From: JABDGR01 sp964561455
Lineage (GTDB): Bacteria > Verrucomicrobiota > Verrucomicrobiia > Opitutales > JABDGR01
Reading direction: 5' to 3'
NCBI GenBank assembly: GCA_964561455.1
Contig: CAZLPS010000003.1
Location: 40,905 to 104,904, forward strand
DNA: 64,000 bases
Made by a program: the position numbers and the translations under genes. The notes beneath the pieces were generated by a model. That model was not told the origin of the DNA. It did no database searches and saw only the letters and a program-made list of their open reading frames with translations. Of the stretch, positions 35,704 to 45,473 are shown one piece after another. Position 1 is the stretch's first letter. The number at the start of each line of letters is the position of its first letter.

Positions 35704-38700
35704 TCAGGGTTTGGCCGGGGGAGGAATCACCGGGGCCAATAACACCCGCAATCCAATGGTGTTGTAGGCGGCATCGGGGCGTTTGGTGGCGTTTTCATCG
35801 CGCCAGGCAGAGCGTGCCGAACTGGCATCATCGAGCCAGTCGCCGCCGCGATAGATATGCTTGGCATCGGCGGGTCCGACAATCAGGGCGGGGGCGGTGA
35901 TGGCCCCCCCGGGCAAGTTTGAGCGGTAAGCATCGAGGACCCATTCGCCGACGTTGCCGTACACGTCATACAGGCCCCAGGAATTCGGGGGATAAGATTT
36001 CACGGGCTGGGTACCATTGACGGTATTACCGGAGGTCTTGGAGCCACCGGAAGCCCGCGGATAGGAGCCCTTGAAATTGGCCATGGAGGAATCGGCATGG
36101 TCGCCCCAACTAAACGGAGTCGTGGAGCCTGCGCGGGCGATATATTCCCATTCCGCTTCAGTGGGCAGGCGGAATTCAAAGCCGGCGGGGAGGCGAAGGG
36201 CGGCGGCCTCGCGTTCCGTAAGCTTTTGGGCAAATTCGACGGCTTTCTTCCAAGTGACTTTTTCGACGGGAAAGTTGGCCCAGTTGGGGTCGTTTTGGCC
36301 TTGGCCGAATTCCGAGGGGTTTTCATTCATGATTTCGCGGTACTGCGATTGCGTCACCTCGGTTTCTCCCGCCCAGAAGCCAACCGGGACATGCACGGTG
36401 GTGAGGGGCCCTTCGCTGACCTTGCGTTCGATTTCGGCGCCCGGGCTGCCCATCAGGAAGTCCCCCGGGGAAATCCACTTCAAAGCCAGGTTAATATAGG
36501 GGACGTTATAAGGTTTGCCAATCTCGGGCGGGGGGAGGTTGCTCATCGGCACTTCCCAGGACAATTGTGCATTGGGCCCAGGTTTGAAATCGCGCACGTT
36601 GCTGGAATAGTTGTTGGCGTCAACCCGCACCTTGATTGCCTGGTTGGGCGGCAGGATGAACGAACCATCCGGATTACGCGGCAATGGCTGGTTGTTTGCG
36701 GAAACGGCAATGGGCACCACGGGCGTCGGGTGAATGACGAGGCGGGCGGCCCGCGGCTTAAGGTCCTTGGCAACCGTGGTGGTTTTGCCGGCGGCAATGT
36801 CGAAAGGCAGTTCCTCGGGAAAATAATTGGGGTGATCGAAGGTGATCTTATGCGGGCCTTCGATCATGTCCGGCACGTGTTGGGTGGTGGCCGGGTAGCT
36901 ATGGCCGTCAATGGTAATCTTCGCGTCGCGCATTTCTTCGGGCGTGGGTGCGCGACCGGCCAGTTTGAAGCCCAGATTCAATTCGCCGGTGCGGGCCTCG
37001 AGGCTGCCGAAGTTGATGGTGTCGTCCGTGCCCGGACGCACATAAACCCGGCGGGTCACAGATTGATAGCCCGGCAAATCCAGCGTCAGGCGAACGTCTG
37101 TATCCACCGGAATATCCGTCGTATTCAGGGGGGTTTGGCCGAGGACTTTGTCACCCAGGCGCACGGTGACGCCCGGTTTATCGGTCACCAAATGCACTGT
37201 GGTAAGTTTGGGGACGAGTTTGAGGTCGAGGTGATAAGTTTTGGTGAGTTCTATTTTTTGATTTTCAATCTGGACGGTGGTGTAATCCTCTTTGGTGGCA
37301 CTGAAGGTGTAATTGCCGTCGCCCAAACCTTCGTTGGTGCGGAGCGCGCCTTTTTCGTCGGCGACGCCCAATTCGCGGGCCGGACCTTTTTCCGGCTGGA
37401 CGGTGATGGTGGCGCCGGGCGCGGTGGAAAAGTCCACAATGGCCCAATTTGGCACGAGATTAAAATAGATGTGATCGGGCTTGGCCTGGACGGTGTAGTT
37501 CTCGCGCTTGGGGCGGAATTTGGGTGGCGCTTCAATGGAAATTTCGTGCACCCCGCTGGCAATTTTCAATTTGAGCTCGCCGCTTTTCACCGGGAAAACA
37601 ATTTTGTCTATCCGGACAATGGATTCGCGGGGCGAGATGGTCAGCCACAACCGGGGAATCTGGCCGTCGGCGGCGAGGGTGGCGGGGAGGTCGCCCGGCA
37701 ATTCGTCATCGCTGGTTTCGACGGTGACGTAAATGAAGGCGGCGATGGCCACAAGGGCCAGGGAGGGCAGGCCGATAAAGAGCAGGCGCTGTACGGGAGT
37801 CAGCGGTTTGCGGGCGCGGCGGGGCGGCTTGACGCCTTTGACCTTTTTGGCGGCTGCCACCTTGGCGGCGTCCTTCTTTTTCTCGGCGGGCGTTTCGGCG
37901 GGCAATTCCGGCCCGAGCATGAGTTCGAGGGGTTGCTGGAGGACAATGGGCGTCAACTGGGCAAGATTCCGGAGGTCGGCGAGCGCGGCGCTGGCGGTGG
38001 CATAACGGTCATCGGGCTTGCGTTGCAGGCAGTGGAGGGTAAAGGCATCCCAACCGGGCTCAATTCCCGCAATTACCTGGGAAGGGGGTTGGTAGGGGGA
38101 GGTGGGTTTGCGCCCGGTGAGCAGCCAGTGGGTGTTGACACCGACGGCGTAAATATCCGAGCGGTATTCCAGATTTTGGCGGAGGCGCGCTTCAGGTGAA
38201 AGAATATCCGTGGTGCCGAGATAGGAGCGGTTTGGATCGAGTTTCAGCGGCGGGATGCCGGCGGACACCAGCATCTCAAACAGCTCCTGGCCGAGGATGG
38301 CCAAAAAGTGGTAGCCATAAACTTTCACCTCGCCAAAGCCGGAGCGCAGAATTTTCGTCGGATTCAGATTCAGGTGCATCGTCTTGTTGTCGTGGGCGTA
38401 GGCGAGGCCTGCGAGCACTTGTTCGACGATGGGCGTGACCTGCGCGGGGGGCAGATTGGTCGCGGCCTTGTTTTCCGACGTGCTCAACTGCGAGCCGGTG
38501 AGGAGCATCAGGTGATCGGGAATGCTCAAACCCTCAAAGGCTTCGCCGACCAGGCAGTAACTATTTTGAATCAAGATCGGCTGCGAAAACCCCAACAGGT
38601 TCGGATGTTTGAGCGTGCAGAGTTTTTTGGTTTGGTTGGCAAACCGGTCGGGAAAAGTGCGGTCCTGCGTGACGAGGGACGGAAAAACAAACAGGGTTTC

Positions 38701-38862
38701 GCGCTGGCTGGTTTGCTGATTTTGAACCAGATAAAGGCTGCCGAGCATGTCATACGCGAGGCAGCGGACAATGAGATAGGACCCGAACGTTTTCCCGTCT
38801 TCGAGAATTTCGTAGGCGCGGCCCATGGGGACCGAGTTGGCCATCAAGTGGGGATCGGACAT
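35704..38862 (-). CDS. Pseudokinase-PEGA-FGE-like fusion membrane protein
   Basis: 1052 aa from MSDPHLMANSVPMG. Residues 20-310 are a Ser/Thr kinase fold with a lost active site: no Lys in the VAIK position, HLNLNPTK at 163 instead of HRDLKPEN, and no DFG. A basic Ala/Lys-rich linker precedes one membrane segment (about 360-380). Three or more PEGA-like beta repeats follow (for example VHLVTDKPGVTVRLGDKVLG). The last 240 residues are an FGE/SUMF1-like domain (ISPGDFLMGSPGAE, FRLPTEAEWEYIARAG, DVYGNVGEW, IYRGGDWLDD) without the paired catalytic Cys, so it probably binds ligand rather than modifying sulfatases. Confidence 0.85.
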   Translation of the reverse strand: MSDPHLMANSVPMGRAYEILEDGKTFGSYLIVRCLAYDMLGSLYLVQNQQTSQRETLFVFPSLVTQDRTFPDRFANQTKKLCTLKHPNLLGFSQPILIQNSYCLVGEAFEGLSIPDHLMLLTGSQLSTSENKAATNLPPAQVTPIVEQVLAGLAYAHDNKTMHLNLNPTKILRSGFGEVKVYGYHFLAILGQELFEMLVSAGIPPLKLDPNRSYLGTTDILSPEARLRQNLEYRSDIYAVGVNTHWLLTGRKPTSPYQPPSQVIAGIEPGWDAFTLHCLQRKPDDRYATASAALADLRNLAQLTPIVLQQPLELMLGPELPAETPAEKKKDAAKVAAAKKVKGVKPPRRARKPLTPVQRLLFIGLPSLALVAIAAFIYVTVETSDDELPGDLPATLAADGQIPRLWLTISPRESIVRIDKIVFPVKSGELKLKIASGVHEISIEAPPKFRPKRENYTVQAKPDHIYFNLVPNWAIVDFSTAPGATITVQPEKGPARELGVADEKGALRTNEGLGDGNYTFSATKEDYTTVQIENQKIELTKTYHLDLKLVPKLTTVHLVTDKPGVTVRLGDKVLGQTPLNTTDIPVDTDVRLTLDLPGYQSVTRRVYVRPGTDDTINFGSLEARTGELNLGFKLAGRAPTPEEMRDAKITIDGHSYPATTQHVPDMIEGPHKITFDHPNYFPEELPFDIAAGKTTTVAKDLKPRAARLVIHPTPVVPIAVSANNQPLPRNPDGSFILPPNQAIKVRVDANNYSSNVRDFKPGPNAQLSWEVPMSNLPPPEIGKPYNVPYINLALKWISPGDFLMGSPGAEIERKVSEGPLTTVHVPVGFWAGETEVTQSQYREIMNENPSEFGQGQNDPNWANFPVEKVTWKKAVEFAQKLTEREAAALRLPAGFEFRLPTEAEWEYIARAGSTTPFSWGDHADSSMANFKGSYPRASGGSKTSGNTVNGTQPVKSYPPNSWGLYDVYGNVGEWVLDAYRSNLPGGAITAPALIVGPADAKHIYRGGDWLDDASSARSAWRDENATKRPDAAYNTIGLRVLLAPVIPPPAKP

Positions 38863-38992
38863 GGGTGATGGTAATCCAGTCCGGCACGCGGATGCCGGAG
38901 GCAAGGCAGTATACGGCCCGGCCCTCCGCGAAGAAGCATAAAATGCGCCGGGGGCTCAAAAACCCAGGCGGCGAACCTGAAACCGGGCCGCG

Positions 38993-39250
38993 CTAGTTGG
39001 CAGCGACTTCGGGGACGACGTGGACGATGCGATGGGCAGCGTCCCATTTAACGAGTCCGTCCTTGAGGGCAAAGAGGGTGTAATCCTTGCCGAGGCCGAC
39101 ATTGTCGCCGGGGTGCATTTTGGTGCCGCGCTGGCGCATGAGGATGTTACCGGCGAGAACAAATTCGCCGCCGTAACGTTTGATGCCGAGCCGCTGAGCG
39201 CGGCTGTCGCGCCCGTTTTTGGAAGTTCCCTGACCCTTTTTATGTGCCAT
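38993..39250 (-). CDS. rpmA: 50S ribosomal protein L27
   Basis: 85 aa: MAHKKGQGTSKNGRDSRAQR, then LGIKRYGGEFVLAGNILMRQ and RGTKMHPGDNVGLGKDYTLF. It starts directly at the mature sequence with no cleavable leader. The N-terminal tail reaches the peptidyl-transferase centre. Paired with rplU as usual (rplU-rpmA order, same strand, 78 bases apart). Confidence 0.96.
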   Translation of the reverse strand: MAHKKGQGTSKNGRDSRAQRLGIKRYGGEFVLAGNILMRQRGTKMHPGDNVGLGKDYTLFALKDGLVKWDAAHRIVHVVPEVAAN

Positions 39251-39328
39251 GGCAGAAAGGAATTAAAATTTTTGAATTAAGATTTAAGAAGGTGGGCGAA
39301 ATGGCCGAGGGCCGGAAACGCGAGCCGT

Positions 39329-39643
39329 TTAGGCGGTGATGCCTTCGATCTTGATGACGGAGAGTTCGGGGCGGAAGCCACGGCGGCGTTCGTAGCGCTT
39401 GCGGCGCTTTTTCTTGAAAATGTCCACCTTGTCGCCGCGCTTGTTTTCGAGGATGCGGGCAGATACGGAGGCGCCGGCAATCAACGGGGTGCCGACGCGG
39501 GCGGACGCGCCTTCGCCGAGGAGCAGGACGTCCTTGATTTCGACGGCGTCGCCGGCGGAAGTGTTGGGGAAGCGGCTGACAAAAAGGATGTCTCCCTCCT
39601 GCACGGTAAACTGGCGTCCCTGGGTCTTGATGATGGCTTTCAT
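39329..39643 (-). CDS. rplU: 50S ribosomal protein L21
   Basis: 104 aa: MKAIIKTQGRQFTVQEGDIL, with the C-terminal KKKRRKRYERRRGFRPELSV which contacts rRNA. First gene of the rplU-rpmA pair. Divergent from rny, so the 178-base spacer should contain promoters for both directions. Confidence 0.96.
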   Translation of the reverse strand: MKAIIKTQGRQFTVQEGDILFVSRFPNTSAGDAVEIKDVLLLGEGASARVGTPLIAGASVSARILENKRGDKVDIFKKKRRKRYERRRGFRPELSVIKIEGITA

Positions 39644-39821
39644 GGAATGGAAATTGGGCGAAGGGTGAGCAAAACGGATTCCGGAGCCCGAGGCAAGCGC
39701 ATTTTCGACCCCATTTCTTCTTCCTTGCCCGGACGCAAGAAAAGTGAAACCATTGGCTTCTTAGCGGGTTTTTAATGCAAGTCCCCGGACTATACCCCGG
39801 TTCCGGGTCTTGCTCTCTGAT

Positions 39822-41354
39822 ATGGATGGCGTAGGGACCATGCTGCTGATGTTTGCGACCGGGGCCGCAGTGACGCTGCTCTTTGGCTGGGCCTTGACCA
39901 ATGCCCGGAAGCGGGATTTGAAGGAAAAGACCGATAATATCCTCAATTTGGCCCGAAAAGAGGCCGAAATCCAGGCCCGGGACGCCCGCCTCAAGGCGGA
40001 GCAGGAGATTGCCGAGGCGCGGGGGAAGTACCAAAAGGAACAGCAGGCCGAGGCCGAGGTGCGCCAACACTCCGAAACTGAACTGGCCGAGGAGCGCGCC
40101 CGGCTGGAGACGCGGGGGCATGAGATTGACCGGCGGGAAACCTTTTTCAACAGCCGGCGGGCCGAGATCGAGGCCTTGCGCGACCAGCTTGAGCGCCAAA
40201 GTCAGCTTTACCGTGACCGCCTGCGCGCCGCGGCCACTTTGAATGAGGAGCAATTGCGCGCCGCGTTGCGCGAAGAAGTGCGCGCGGAATCCGCGGCGGA
40301 ACTGCGGGAGCTGCGAAACCAGTTGCGCAACCGGGCGGAAACGGAATTGCAGGAGGAAGGTCGGCGCATCCTGATAGATTCACTGCAGCGGCTGACATCA
40401 ATTGTGCCGGCGGAAATCGGGGCGACGCTCGTCCGGCTGCCCGGGGAGGAAATGAAGGGGCGCATCATTGGGCGGGAGGGGCGCAACATCAAGGCGTTTG
40501 AATCGGCCACGGGAGTCACGCTGATGATTGATGAGACGCCTGACGCCGTGCTGGTCTCGAGCTTTGACCCGGTGCGGCGGGAAGTGGCGCGGCTTGCCCT
40601 GGAACGGCTGGTGGCGGATGGCCGCATCCATCCGGCGAGCATCGAAGAGTTTGTGCGCAAGGCCGATGACGAAGTGCGCCATAACTTTGCGGTGCTGGGG
40701 GAGAAAGCGGTGGCGCGGTTGCACCTGACTGCGGTGAATCCGGAATTGGTTTCGATTTTGGGCAAGCTGCATTTCCGATTGTCGAACAACCAGAACACGC
40801 TCGACCACTCGGTGGAGGTGGCGAATATTTGCTCGTTCATCGCCGCGGAACTTGGCCTCGACCCCGAGCCGGCGCGGCGCGCCGGTTTGTTCCACGACCT
40901 GGGCAAGGCGCTAAATGGCGAAAATCCCGGCAGCCACGCGCTCGCCGCCGCCGATTTGCTGCGCTCGTTTGGGGAGGATCCGCGAGTCATCAACGCGGTG
41001 GCGGCGCACCATAACGAAGTTCCGCCCGAAAGTGTGTATGCACCGTTGCTGGTCATCGCCGATGCGCTCTCCGCCGCCCGGCCGGGCGCGCGGTCGGAAT
41101 CCATCGCCGGCTACCTGCAACGTGTGCGTTCATTGGAGGATTTGGCGCGCAGCTTCCCGGGCGTGACGGAAGCCTACGCGATGCAGGCGGGCCGCGAGGT
41201 GCGCGTGATTGTTGCCCCGGACCGCATGACGGACGATGCCGCGCGGCAACTGGCGGTGGACTTGCGCCATCGCATCGAGAACGATTTGAACTACCAGGGG
41301 GCGATTAAAATCACGGTGATTCGGGAAACGCGATTTAGTGAGACGGCGAAGTAA
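39822..41354 (+). CDS. rny: Ribonuclease Y
   Basis: 510 aa from the ATG at 39822; a TTG 12 bases upstream is possible. Membrane anchor (about 7-23), a long coiled coil (about 25-185, rich in Glu/Arg/Ala), a KH domain (MKGRIIGREGRNIKAFESAT) and an HD domain (RRAGLFHDLGKALNGE, with AAHHNEVPPES). Endoribonuclease that starts mRNA decay at the membrane. Length and order are standard. Confidence 0.95.
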   Translation: MDGVGTMLLMFATGAAVTLLFGWALTNARKRDLKEKTDNILNLARKEAEIQARDARLKAEQEIAEARGKYQKEQQAEAEVRQHSETELAEERARLETRGHEIDRRETFFNSRRAEIEALRDQLERQSQLYRDRLRAAATLNEEQLRAALREEVRAESAAELRELRNQLRNRAETELQEEGRRILIDSLQRLTSIVPAEIGATLVRLPGEEMKGRIIGREGRNIKAFESATGVTLMIDETPDAVLVSSFDPVRREVARLALERLVADGRIHPASIEEFVRKADDEVRHNFAVLGEKAVARLHLTAVNPELVSILGKLHFRLSNNQNTLDHSVEVANICSFIAAELGLDPEPARRAGLFHDLGKALNGENPGSHALAAADLLRSFGEDPRVINAVAAHHNEVPPESVYAPLLVIADALSAARPGARSESIAGYLQRVRSLEDLARSFPGVTEAYAMQAGREVRVIVAPDRMTDDAARQLAVDLRHRIENDLNYQGAIKITVIRETRFSETAK

Positions 41355-41421
41355 AGAGTGTAATTTGGGCTGGCAGTTTTTTGTGGCCGGGTGTAAATGC
41401 CTCGTCGTCTCCAACTGCGCG

Positions 41422-42105
41422 ATGGTTCCAGCACATCCCCACCCGGCGCCGCCCAACCGACAGGCGATGTATTTGGAATTCGCGTTGATTTGCGCGCTGA
41501 CGTGGATTCCGTCTTTATATGCCAGCGTGGCGGAGTACGGCGGCTGGCGAAAGCCATCGGTGTTGGGGGTGGACGAGGTTTTTGCCGCCTTTTCGTCGCT
41601 GGCAATGGTCTCACTGCCGATATTTTTGATCTGGCGCAATGGCGAGCCATTTCGCAAGTTTGGCTTCCGTCCGTTTGAATGGCGGGACCTGGTGGTGGCG
41701 GCGGTTTTGGTGTTGGGTGCGGTGCTTTTGCACATTGCCTCCAGATCCATAATTCAGATCATCGGCGTCCAATCCGGCGCTTTGACCACGATACGGATTC
41801 ACCATGGCTTTCCCCTCCCGGTGGAGGCGCCGATTCTGTTGGTGGCCGCCTTCCGGGAGGAGATTTTTTACCGGGCCTATGCCTGTGCCCGAATGCGAGA
41901 CTTTGGGCTGAATCAAACGCGGGTGGCGGTGCTGAGCGCGCTCGCCTTTGCGAGTGTCCATTTATATCAGGGCTGGGCGCTGCTGCCGGTGCATTTTTTC
42001 TTTGGGCTGATGTTTGCGGCGGTGTTTTTAAAATTCCGTTCGATCTGGCCGCTGGCCGTCGCCCATGCGAGCTACAACCTCCTATTGCTCGCGGGAACGC
42101 TTTAA
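41422..42105 (+). CDS. CPBP-family intramembrane protease
   Basis: 227 aa from the ATG at 41422; ATG 41467 is an alternative. About six membrane segments. The motif EEIFYRAYACAR (two Glu and Arg), followed by the His in FASVHLYQG, and HFFFGLMFAAVF with a third conserved His, match CPBP (Abi/CaaX) glutamic proteases. Roles vary: protein maturation, bacteriocin self-immunity, stress. Neighbours give no hint. The preceding 70 bases after rny have no terminator. Confidence 0.85.
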   Translation: MVPAHPHPAPPNRQAMYLEFALICALTWIPSLYASVAEYGGWRKPSVLGVDEVFAAFSSLAMVSLPIFLIWRNGEPFRKFGFRPFEWRDLVVAAVLVLGAVLLHIASRSIIQIIGVQSGALTTIRIHHGFPLPVEAPILLVAAFREEIFYRAYACARMRDFGLNQTRVAVLSALAFASVHLYQGWALLPVHFFFGLMFAAVFLKFRSIWPLAVAHASYNLLLLAGTL

Positions 42106-42201
42106 GGAGGCGCAGAAAGGGGTTCGGATGGGCGAATGGGCCTTGCTTTCCCGGTGCCTTCGAGCAAATTTAGCCGCGGAGTCATCCCGAAATCTGATGC
42201 C

Positions 42202-43713
42202 ATGCGAATTTGGAGCCAAATCATCCTTGGTGCGGTCCTGGGAATGACATCGAGCGTGGCGGCAGTCATACCGGATGCGGGCAACCAGCAAACCCGCAGC
42301 CGGGTGATTTTTCCGAATTCTGCAATCAACGGGCAGGCGGCGCGCATCATGCTCGATACGGGCGCCTCGCTGCCGGCGCTCACGGATTTTGCGGTGGACC
42401 GCCTGGGGCTCAAGTCGGCCCCACCGTTGCCCGGGGTGGCCACGCTGCCGGGAAAGATTTTTCCGGTGACCACCGAGGCGATAAGTTTGTCGGCAAGTGG
42501 GCGAATGGTGGCAGCGCCATTTCCCGTAATCAGTATTAATTCGGTGGATGCGGCGCTGGGCTGGCCGGAGGTGCGGGCAAATATTTTGGTGTTCGATGCG
42601 GGCACGCGCACCGTGGCCGCCGTGCCGGAGTTACCGGCGTACACTGCTGAATGGATGCCGGTTGCGATTCATGCGGGCGAAGTGCTGACGGTGGACCTTC
42701 CGCTTGGCGCGGGCAAGACCGGCCGGGTGTTGATTGATACCGGGTCGCCCTTGGGCGTCGGGCTGGCGCCGGCGCAATGGCGGGAATGGCGGGCGGCCCA
42801 TCCCCTTGCCACGTTGACTTCCAAGCGCTATGTGGGGCCGAATATTGGCACGGCGATCCTTCAGGAAGGGTGGGCGGATAAAATTACGATCGGGCCACTT
42901 ACCCTGACCGATGTGCCGGTGCATGAAGCGCCGCCGGGAGAGGTGGCGCTGTTTCCCAATTTTGCGGGTTCACTTGGGCTTTATGTGCTGTTGCGGCTGG
43001 ATTTGGTCACTGACGGCAAGACTGACATGGCATACTTGCATCCGCGGACGACACCGGGGCCGCCATATCCCTCCGTGGAGCGTCCAAATTACCGGGAGGA
43101 CCCTGCGGCTTTGGCGGTCGCCAACGCGGATTGGACGGTGGCCGCCAATGTCCTGGTTCACACGGATCCGCTGCTGGCTTTTCTGGCGGACAATCACGGG
43201 AGCGCGGAGCGGGCCCGGGGCAATTTTGAGGATGCCATCGCCGATTTTACGCAGGCGATTGAACTCGATCCCAAATACATTGTGGCCTATTTCAACCGCG
43301 CCCTGGCAAAGAGTTCAAATAACGACCGCATTGGCGCCATCGTGGATTTTTCACACACACTGATTTTCGACCCGCAATTTGTCCCCGCCTACGTGGATCG
43401 CGGACTGGCCAAAGAGCGAAACAGCGACCGGGAAGGGGCGTTGGCGGACTTCAACCACGCCATTGAATTGGATCCAAAACTGGTGGCGGCTTTTGTGGAC
43501 CGCGGCCGGATTGAATTCCTTCGTGGTGACGTTCAAGGCGCTCTGGCCGATTTTGACCGGGCCATAGCGCTGGATCCAATTAATGCCGCAGCGTATCGTG
43601 GCCGCGGCAATGCGAAACAGCGGAGTGGCGACAGGGACGGAGCCACGGCGGACTTTAATCGGGCCGCAGAACTGGCGCGCCCGGCTGCGGCGGCAACAAC
43701 CGGGGCGAAGTGA
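42202..43713 (+). CDS. Exported aspartyl-protease-like/TPR protein
   Basis: 503 aa from MRIWSQIILGAVLGMTSSVA, with a signal peptide of about 20 residues. Residues 30-300 have two retropepsin-like motifs, MLDTGASLPALTDF (about 50) and VLIDTGSPLGVGL (about 200), each D-T-G, so one chain can form a pepsin-like two-lobed active site. Residues 330-490 are four TPR motifs (for example NFEDAIADFTQAIELDPKYI). The combination suggests an exported peptidase with a protein-binding platform. No proven substrate. A pseudo-enzyme is possible. Confidence 0.72.
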   Translation: MRIWSQIILGAVLGMTSSVAAVIPDAGNQQTRSRVIFPNSAINGQAARIMLDTGASLPALTDFAVDRLGLKSAPPLPGVATLPGKIFPVTTEAISLSASGRMVAAPFPVISINSVDAALGWPEVRANILVFDAGTRTVAAVPELPAYTAEWMPVAIHAGEVLTVDLPLGAGKTGRVLIDTGSPLGVGLAPAQWREWRAAHPLATLTSKRYVGPNIGTAILQEGWADKITIGPLTLTDVPVHEAPPGEVALFPNFAGSLGLYVLLRLDLVTDGKTDMAYLHPRTTPGPPYPSVERPNYREDPAALAVANADWTVAANVLVHTDPLLAFLADNHGSAERARGNFEDAIADFTQAIELDPKYIVAYFNRALAKSSNNDRIGAIVDFSHTLIFDPQFVPAYVDRGLAKERNSDREGALADFNHAIELDPKLVAAFVDRGRIEFLRGDVQGALADFDRAIALDPINAAAYRGRGNAKQRSGDRDGATADFNRAAELARPAAAATTGAK

Positions 43714-43776
43714 CCCGGAAACCGAGAGCAGTTTCGGTCCTCATCGACATATGGGAACGGCATCCGGCAAGCGCGA

Positions 43777-43812
43777 GCCCTGCAAAGCTGCCCTGTCGGC
43801 AGTTTGCAGGGC
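43777..43812. terminator. Bidirectional hairpin between convergent genes
   Basis: Perfect 10-bp arms (GCCCTGCAAA / TTTGCAGGGC) with an inner stem in the 16-base loop, lying between a plus gene ending at 43713 and a minus gene ending at 43862. It is flanked by a second inverted match (GGCAAGCGCGAGCC / GCGCTTGCGCAGCGCC). Confidence 0.5.
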
Positions 43813-43861
43813 CTGCGCTTGCGCAGCGCCGAGTTTCCGGCATTCAAAAATCGAAAATGCG

Positions 43862-45379
43862 CTAAGCGGCCCCGAGTTCCTTGAGGGCTTCGCCGGCGGC
43901 CGAGAGGTTGGCGGGTTTCATTTCAACATAGTTGCGGGAGAGGATGACGCCGCGCGCACCGCCGGCAAAGGCACCGCGAATGGCGGCCTTGACGCCTTCG
44001 GGGGTGCAGGGGGTGGCACCGCGATCCACGGGTACGTCAATATCTATGCCTGGCCAGACTTCGGTGGCGGAGCCGGCGAGGTCGTCCACGGCGCGGCGGA
44101 CTTCGCGCTGGACGTAATCGGCGGAGAAACCGGCGGCGGTGACTTTGTCGTAGGGAGCCTCCTGATAGTTTAGAATCTTGTAGAGGATGTCGTGGGCCTG
44201 CTCGGGCGGAAGATCGCCAAAGACGTTGTGGTGGAGGTTGTCGGTGAAGGATTTCATCCGGCCGCCGGCGGAATTGTTGTAGACGGCGGGGCGGACAAAA
44301 TCGGACCAGGCCTTCATGTCAGCGTAATCCATTTCAGCGCGGTGGAAGGGGCTGAAGGAGGTGTTCTGCCATTGGTGCCAGCCGACGGGAATGGCGGGCT
44401 TGATGGATTTGATCTTCGCGTAGATGTCGGCCTGCAATTGATTGCGGCTTTGAATCCAGAAATATTCCCACGCCAGCAATTCAGGATATTTCAACAGGAG
44501 GCGGAAGAAGGTGACAAAATAGCCGTCGGTGGGCCGCTGGCGGGCGAAAGTGGCGGCGGCATATTTGTCCAGTTCGGCAAACCCGGCGCGGGCGCGATTG
44601 GGATCTATGCCCTGGGCTTTGGCTTTTTTGACACAGTAGTCGCAGAAACAGGTGACGCGGTCGGACTTGGGGGCGCTGGTGGCGCTGCCGTGCTGCAAGC
44701 CGAGGGCGTTGAGGAGCGCGCCCTGGCGTTCGGAACCCCACATGAAGCCGCCGATGTCGTAGGAGCGGCAATAGTCCTCGACGAGGCCGAGGGTGAAGTT
44801 GCGGTACCCGGGATTGTTGGTGCAGGGGCCGCCGGGGTGGCCGGTGGCGCGGCGGCCCTTCCAGTCCATTTCGTACAGGGGTTCCCAATTGGGGATGTTG
44901 GGGCGGGTGTTTTCCTCGAGAATCCACGGAAAGACTTTGATGCCGCGTTGTTTGGCGGCGGGGATAAGGCGTCCGAGGACGTCGAGGTCACCGTAATCGG
45001 TGGCGCGCATGTCGGCGTAGGTGAGGCCGGCGTCCTTGTAGAACTCCATGTGCGGGATGCCGAAGTTGCCGCCGCGGAGTTGGGCTTGGGGGATGCCAGC
45101 GCGGGCGGTCTCGTGGGTGTAGATGAACGGGAGGACGGCGTTGACCCGGCCGCGTTCCTTCATGTCGTCGAGCGCGTGTTCGTAATCCGGCTTGGCGAAG
45201 GCAGAGACGGCGACAGGGATGCTGATGGTGGCGCCGGTCGCGGACCCGGCGGGCGGGGCGGGGGCCCGGTCGGTTGGGGCATTTGCGGCCGTGGCGGGGG
45301 TCGTTTGCCCGAGGAGTTTCGGGGCGCTGAAGGCGGCGCCACTGACCGCCGAAACCTGAAGAAATTCACGGCGATTCAT
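43862..45379 (-). CDS. Tat-exported TIM-barrel-like hydrolase, unassigned
   Basis: 505 aa. Start MNRREFLQVSAVSGAAFSAP is a twin-arginine signal without lipobox. The body looks like a (beta/alpha)8 barrel: PVAVSAFAKPDYEHALDDMK, RGIKVFPWILEENTRP, DIGGFMWGSERQG, then IPVGWHQWQ. A two-Cys motif CFCDYCVKKAK could bind metal. The pattern of acids fits proteins called glycosyl hydrolase-like or family-10-like in planctomycetes and verrucomicrobia. Substrate unknown, probably a plant polysaccharide fragment. Confidence 0.7.
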   Translation of the reverse strand: MNRREFLQVSAVSGAAFSAPKLLGQTTPATAANAPTDRAPAPPAGSATGATISIPVAVSAFAKPDYEHALDDMKERGRVNAVLPFIYTHETARAGIPQAQLRGGNFGIPHMEFYKDAGLTYADMRATDYGDLDVLGRLIPAAKQRGIKVFPWILEENTRPNIPNWEPLYEMDWKGRRATGHPGGPCTNNPGYRNFTLGLVEDYCRSYDIGGFMWGSERQGALLNALGLQHGSATSAPKSDRVTCFCDYCVKKAKAQGIDPNRARAGFAELDKYAAATFARQRPTDGYFVTFFRLLLKYPELLAWEYFWIQSRNQLQADIYAKIKSIKPAIPVGWHQWQNTSFSPFHRAEMDYADMKAWSDFVRPAVYNNSAGGRMKSFTDNLHHNVFGDLPPEQAHDILYKILNYQEAPYDKVTAAGFSADYVQREVRRAVDDLAGSATEVWPGIDIDVPVDRGATPCTPEGVKAAIRGAFAGGARGVILSRNYVEMKPANLSAAGEALKELGAA

Positions 45380-45473
45380 GGGATGGGAATATTTAGAGGG
45401 TTTTTGCCTTTAAGGGGTGCCGCGGCAAATTCCAATGCAAATGTTGGCGAAGGAACGGCGGCGAATGAGACGC

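Noticed and set aside
36097..38199. 700-aa ORF on the plus strand opposite the pseudokinase fusion gene
   Set aside because: Gly/Val-rich shadow of a strongly coding minus-strand gene with clear domains; no family pattern of its own.
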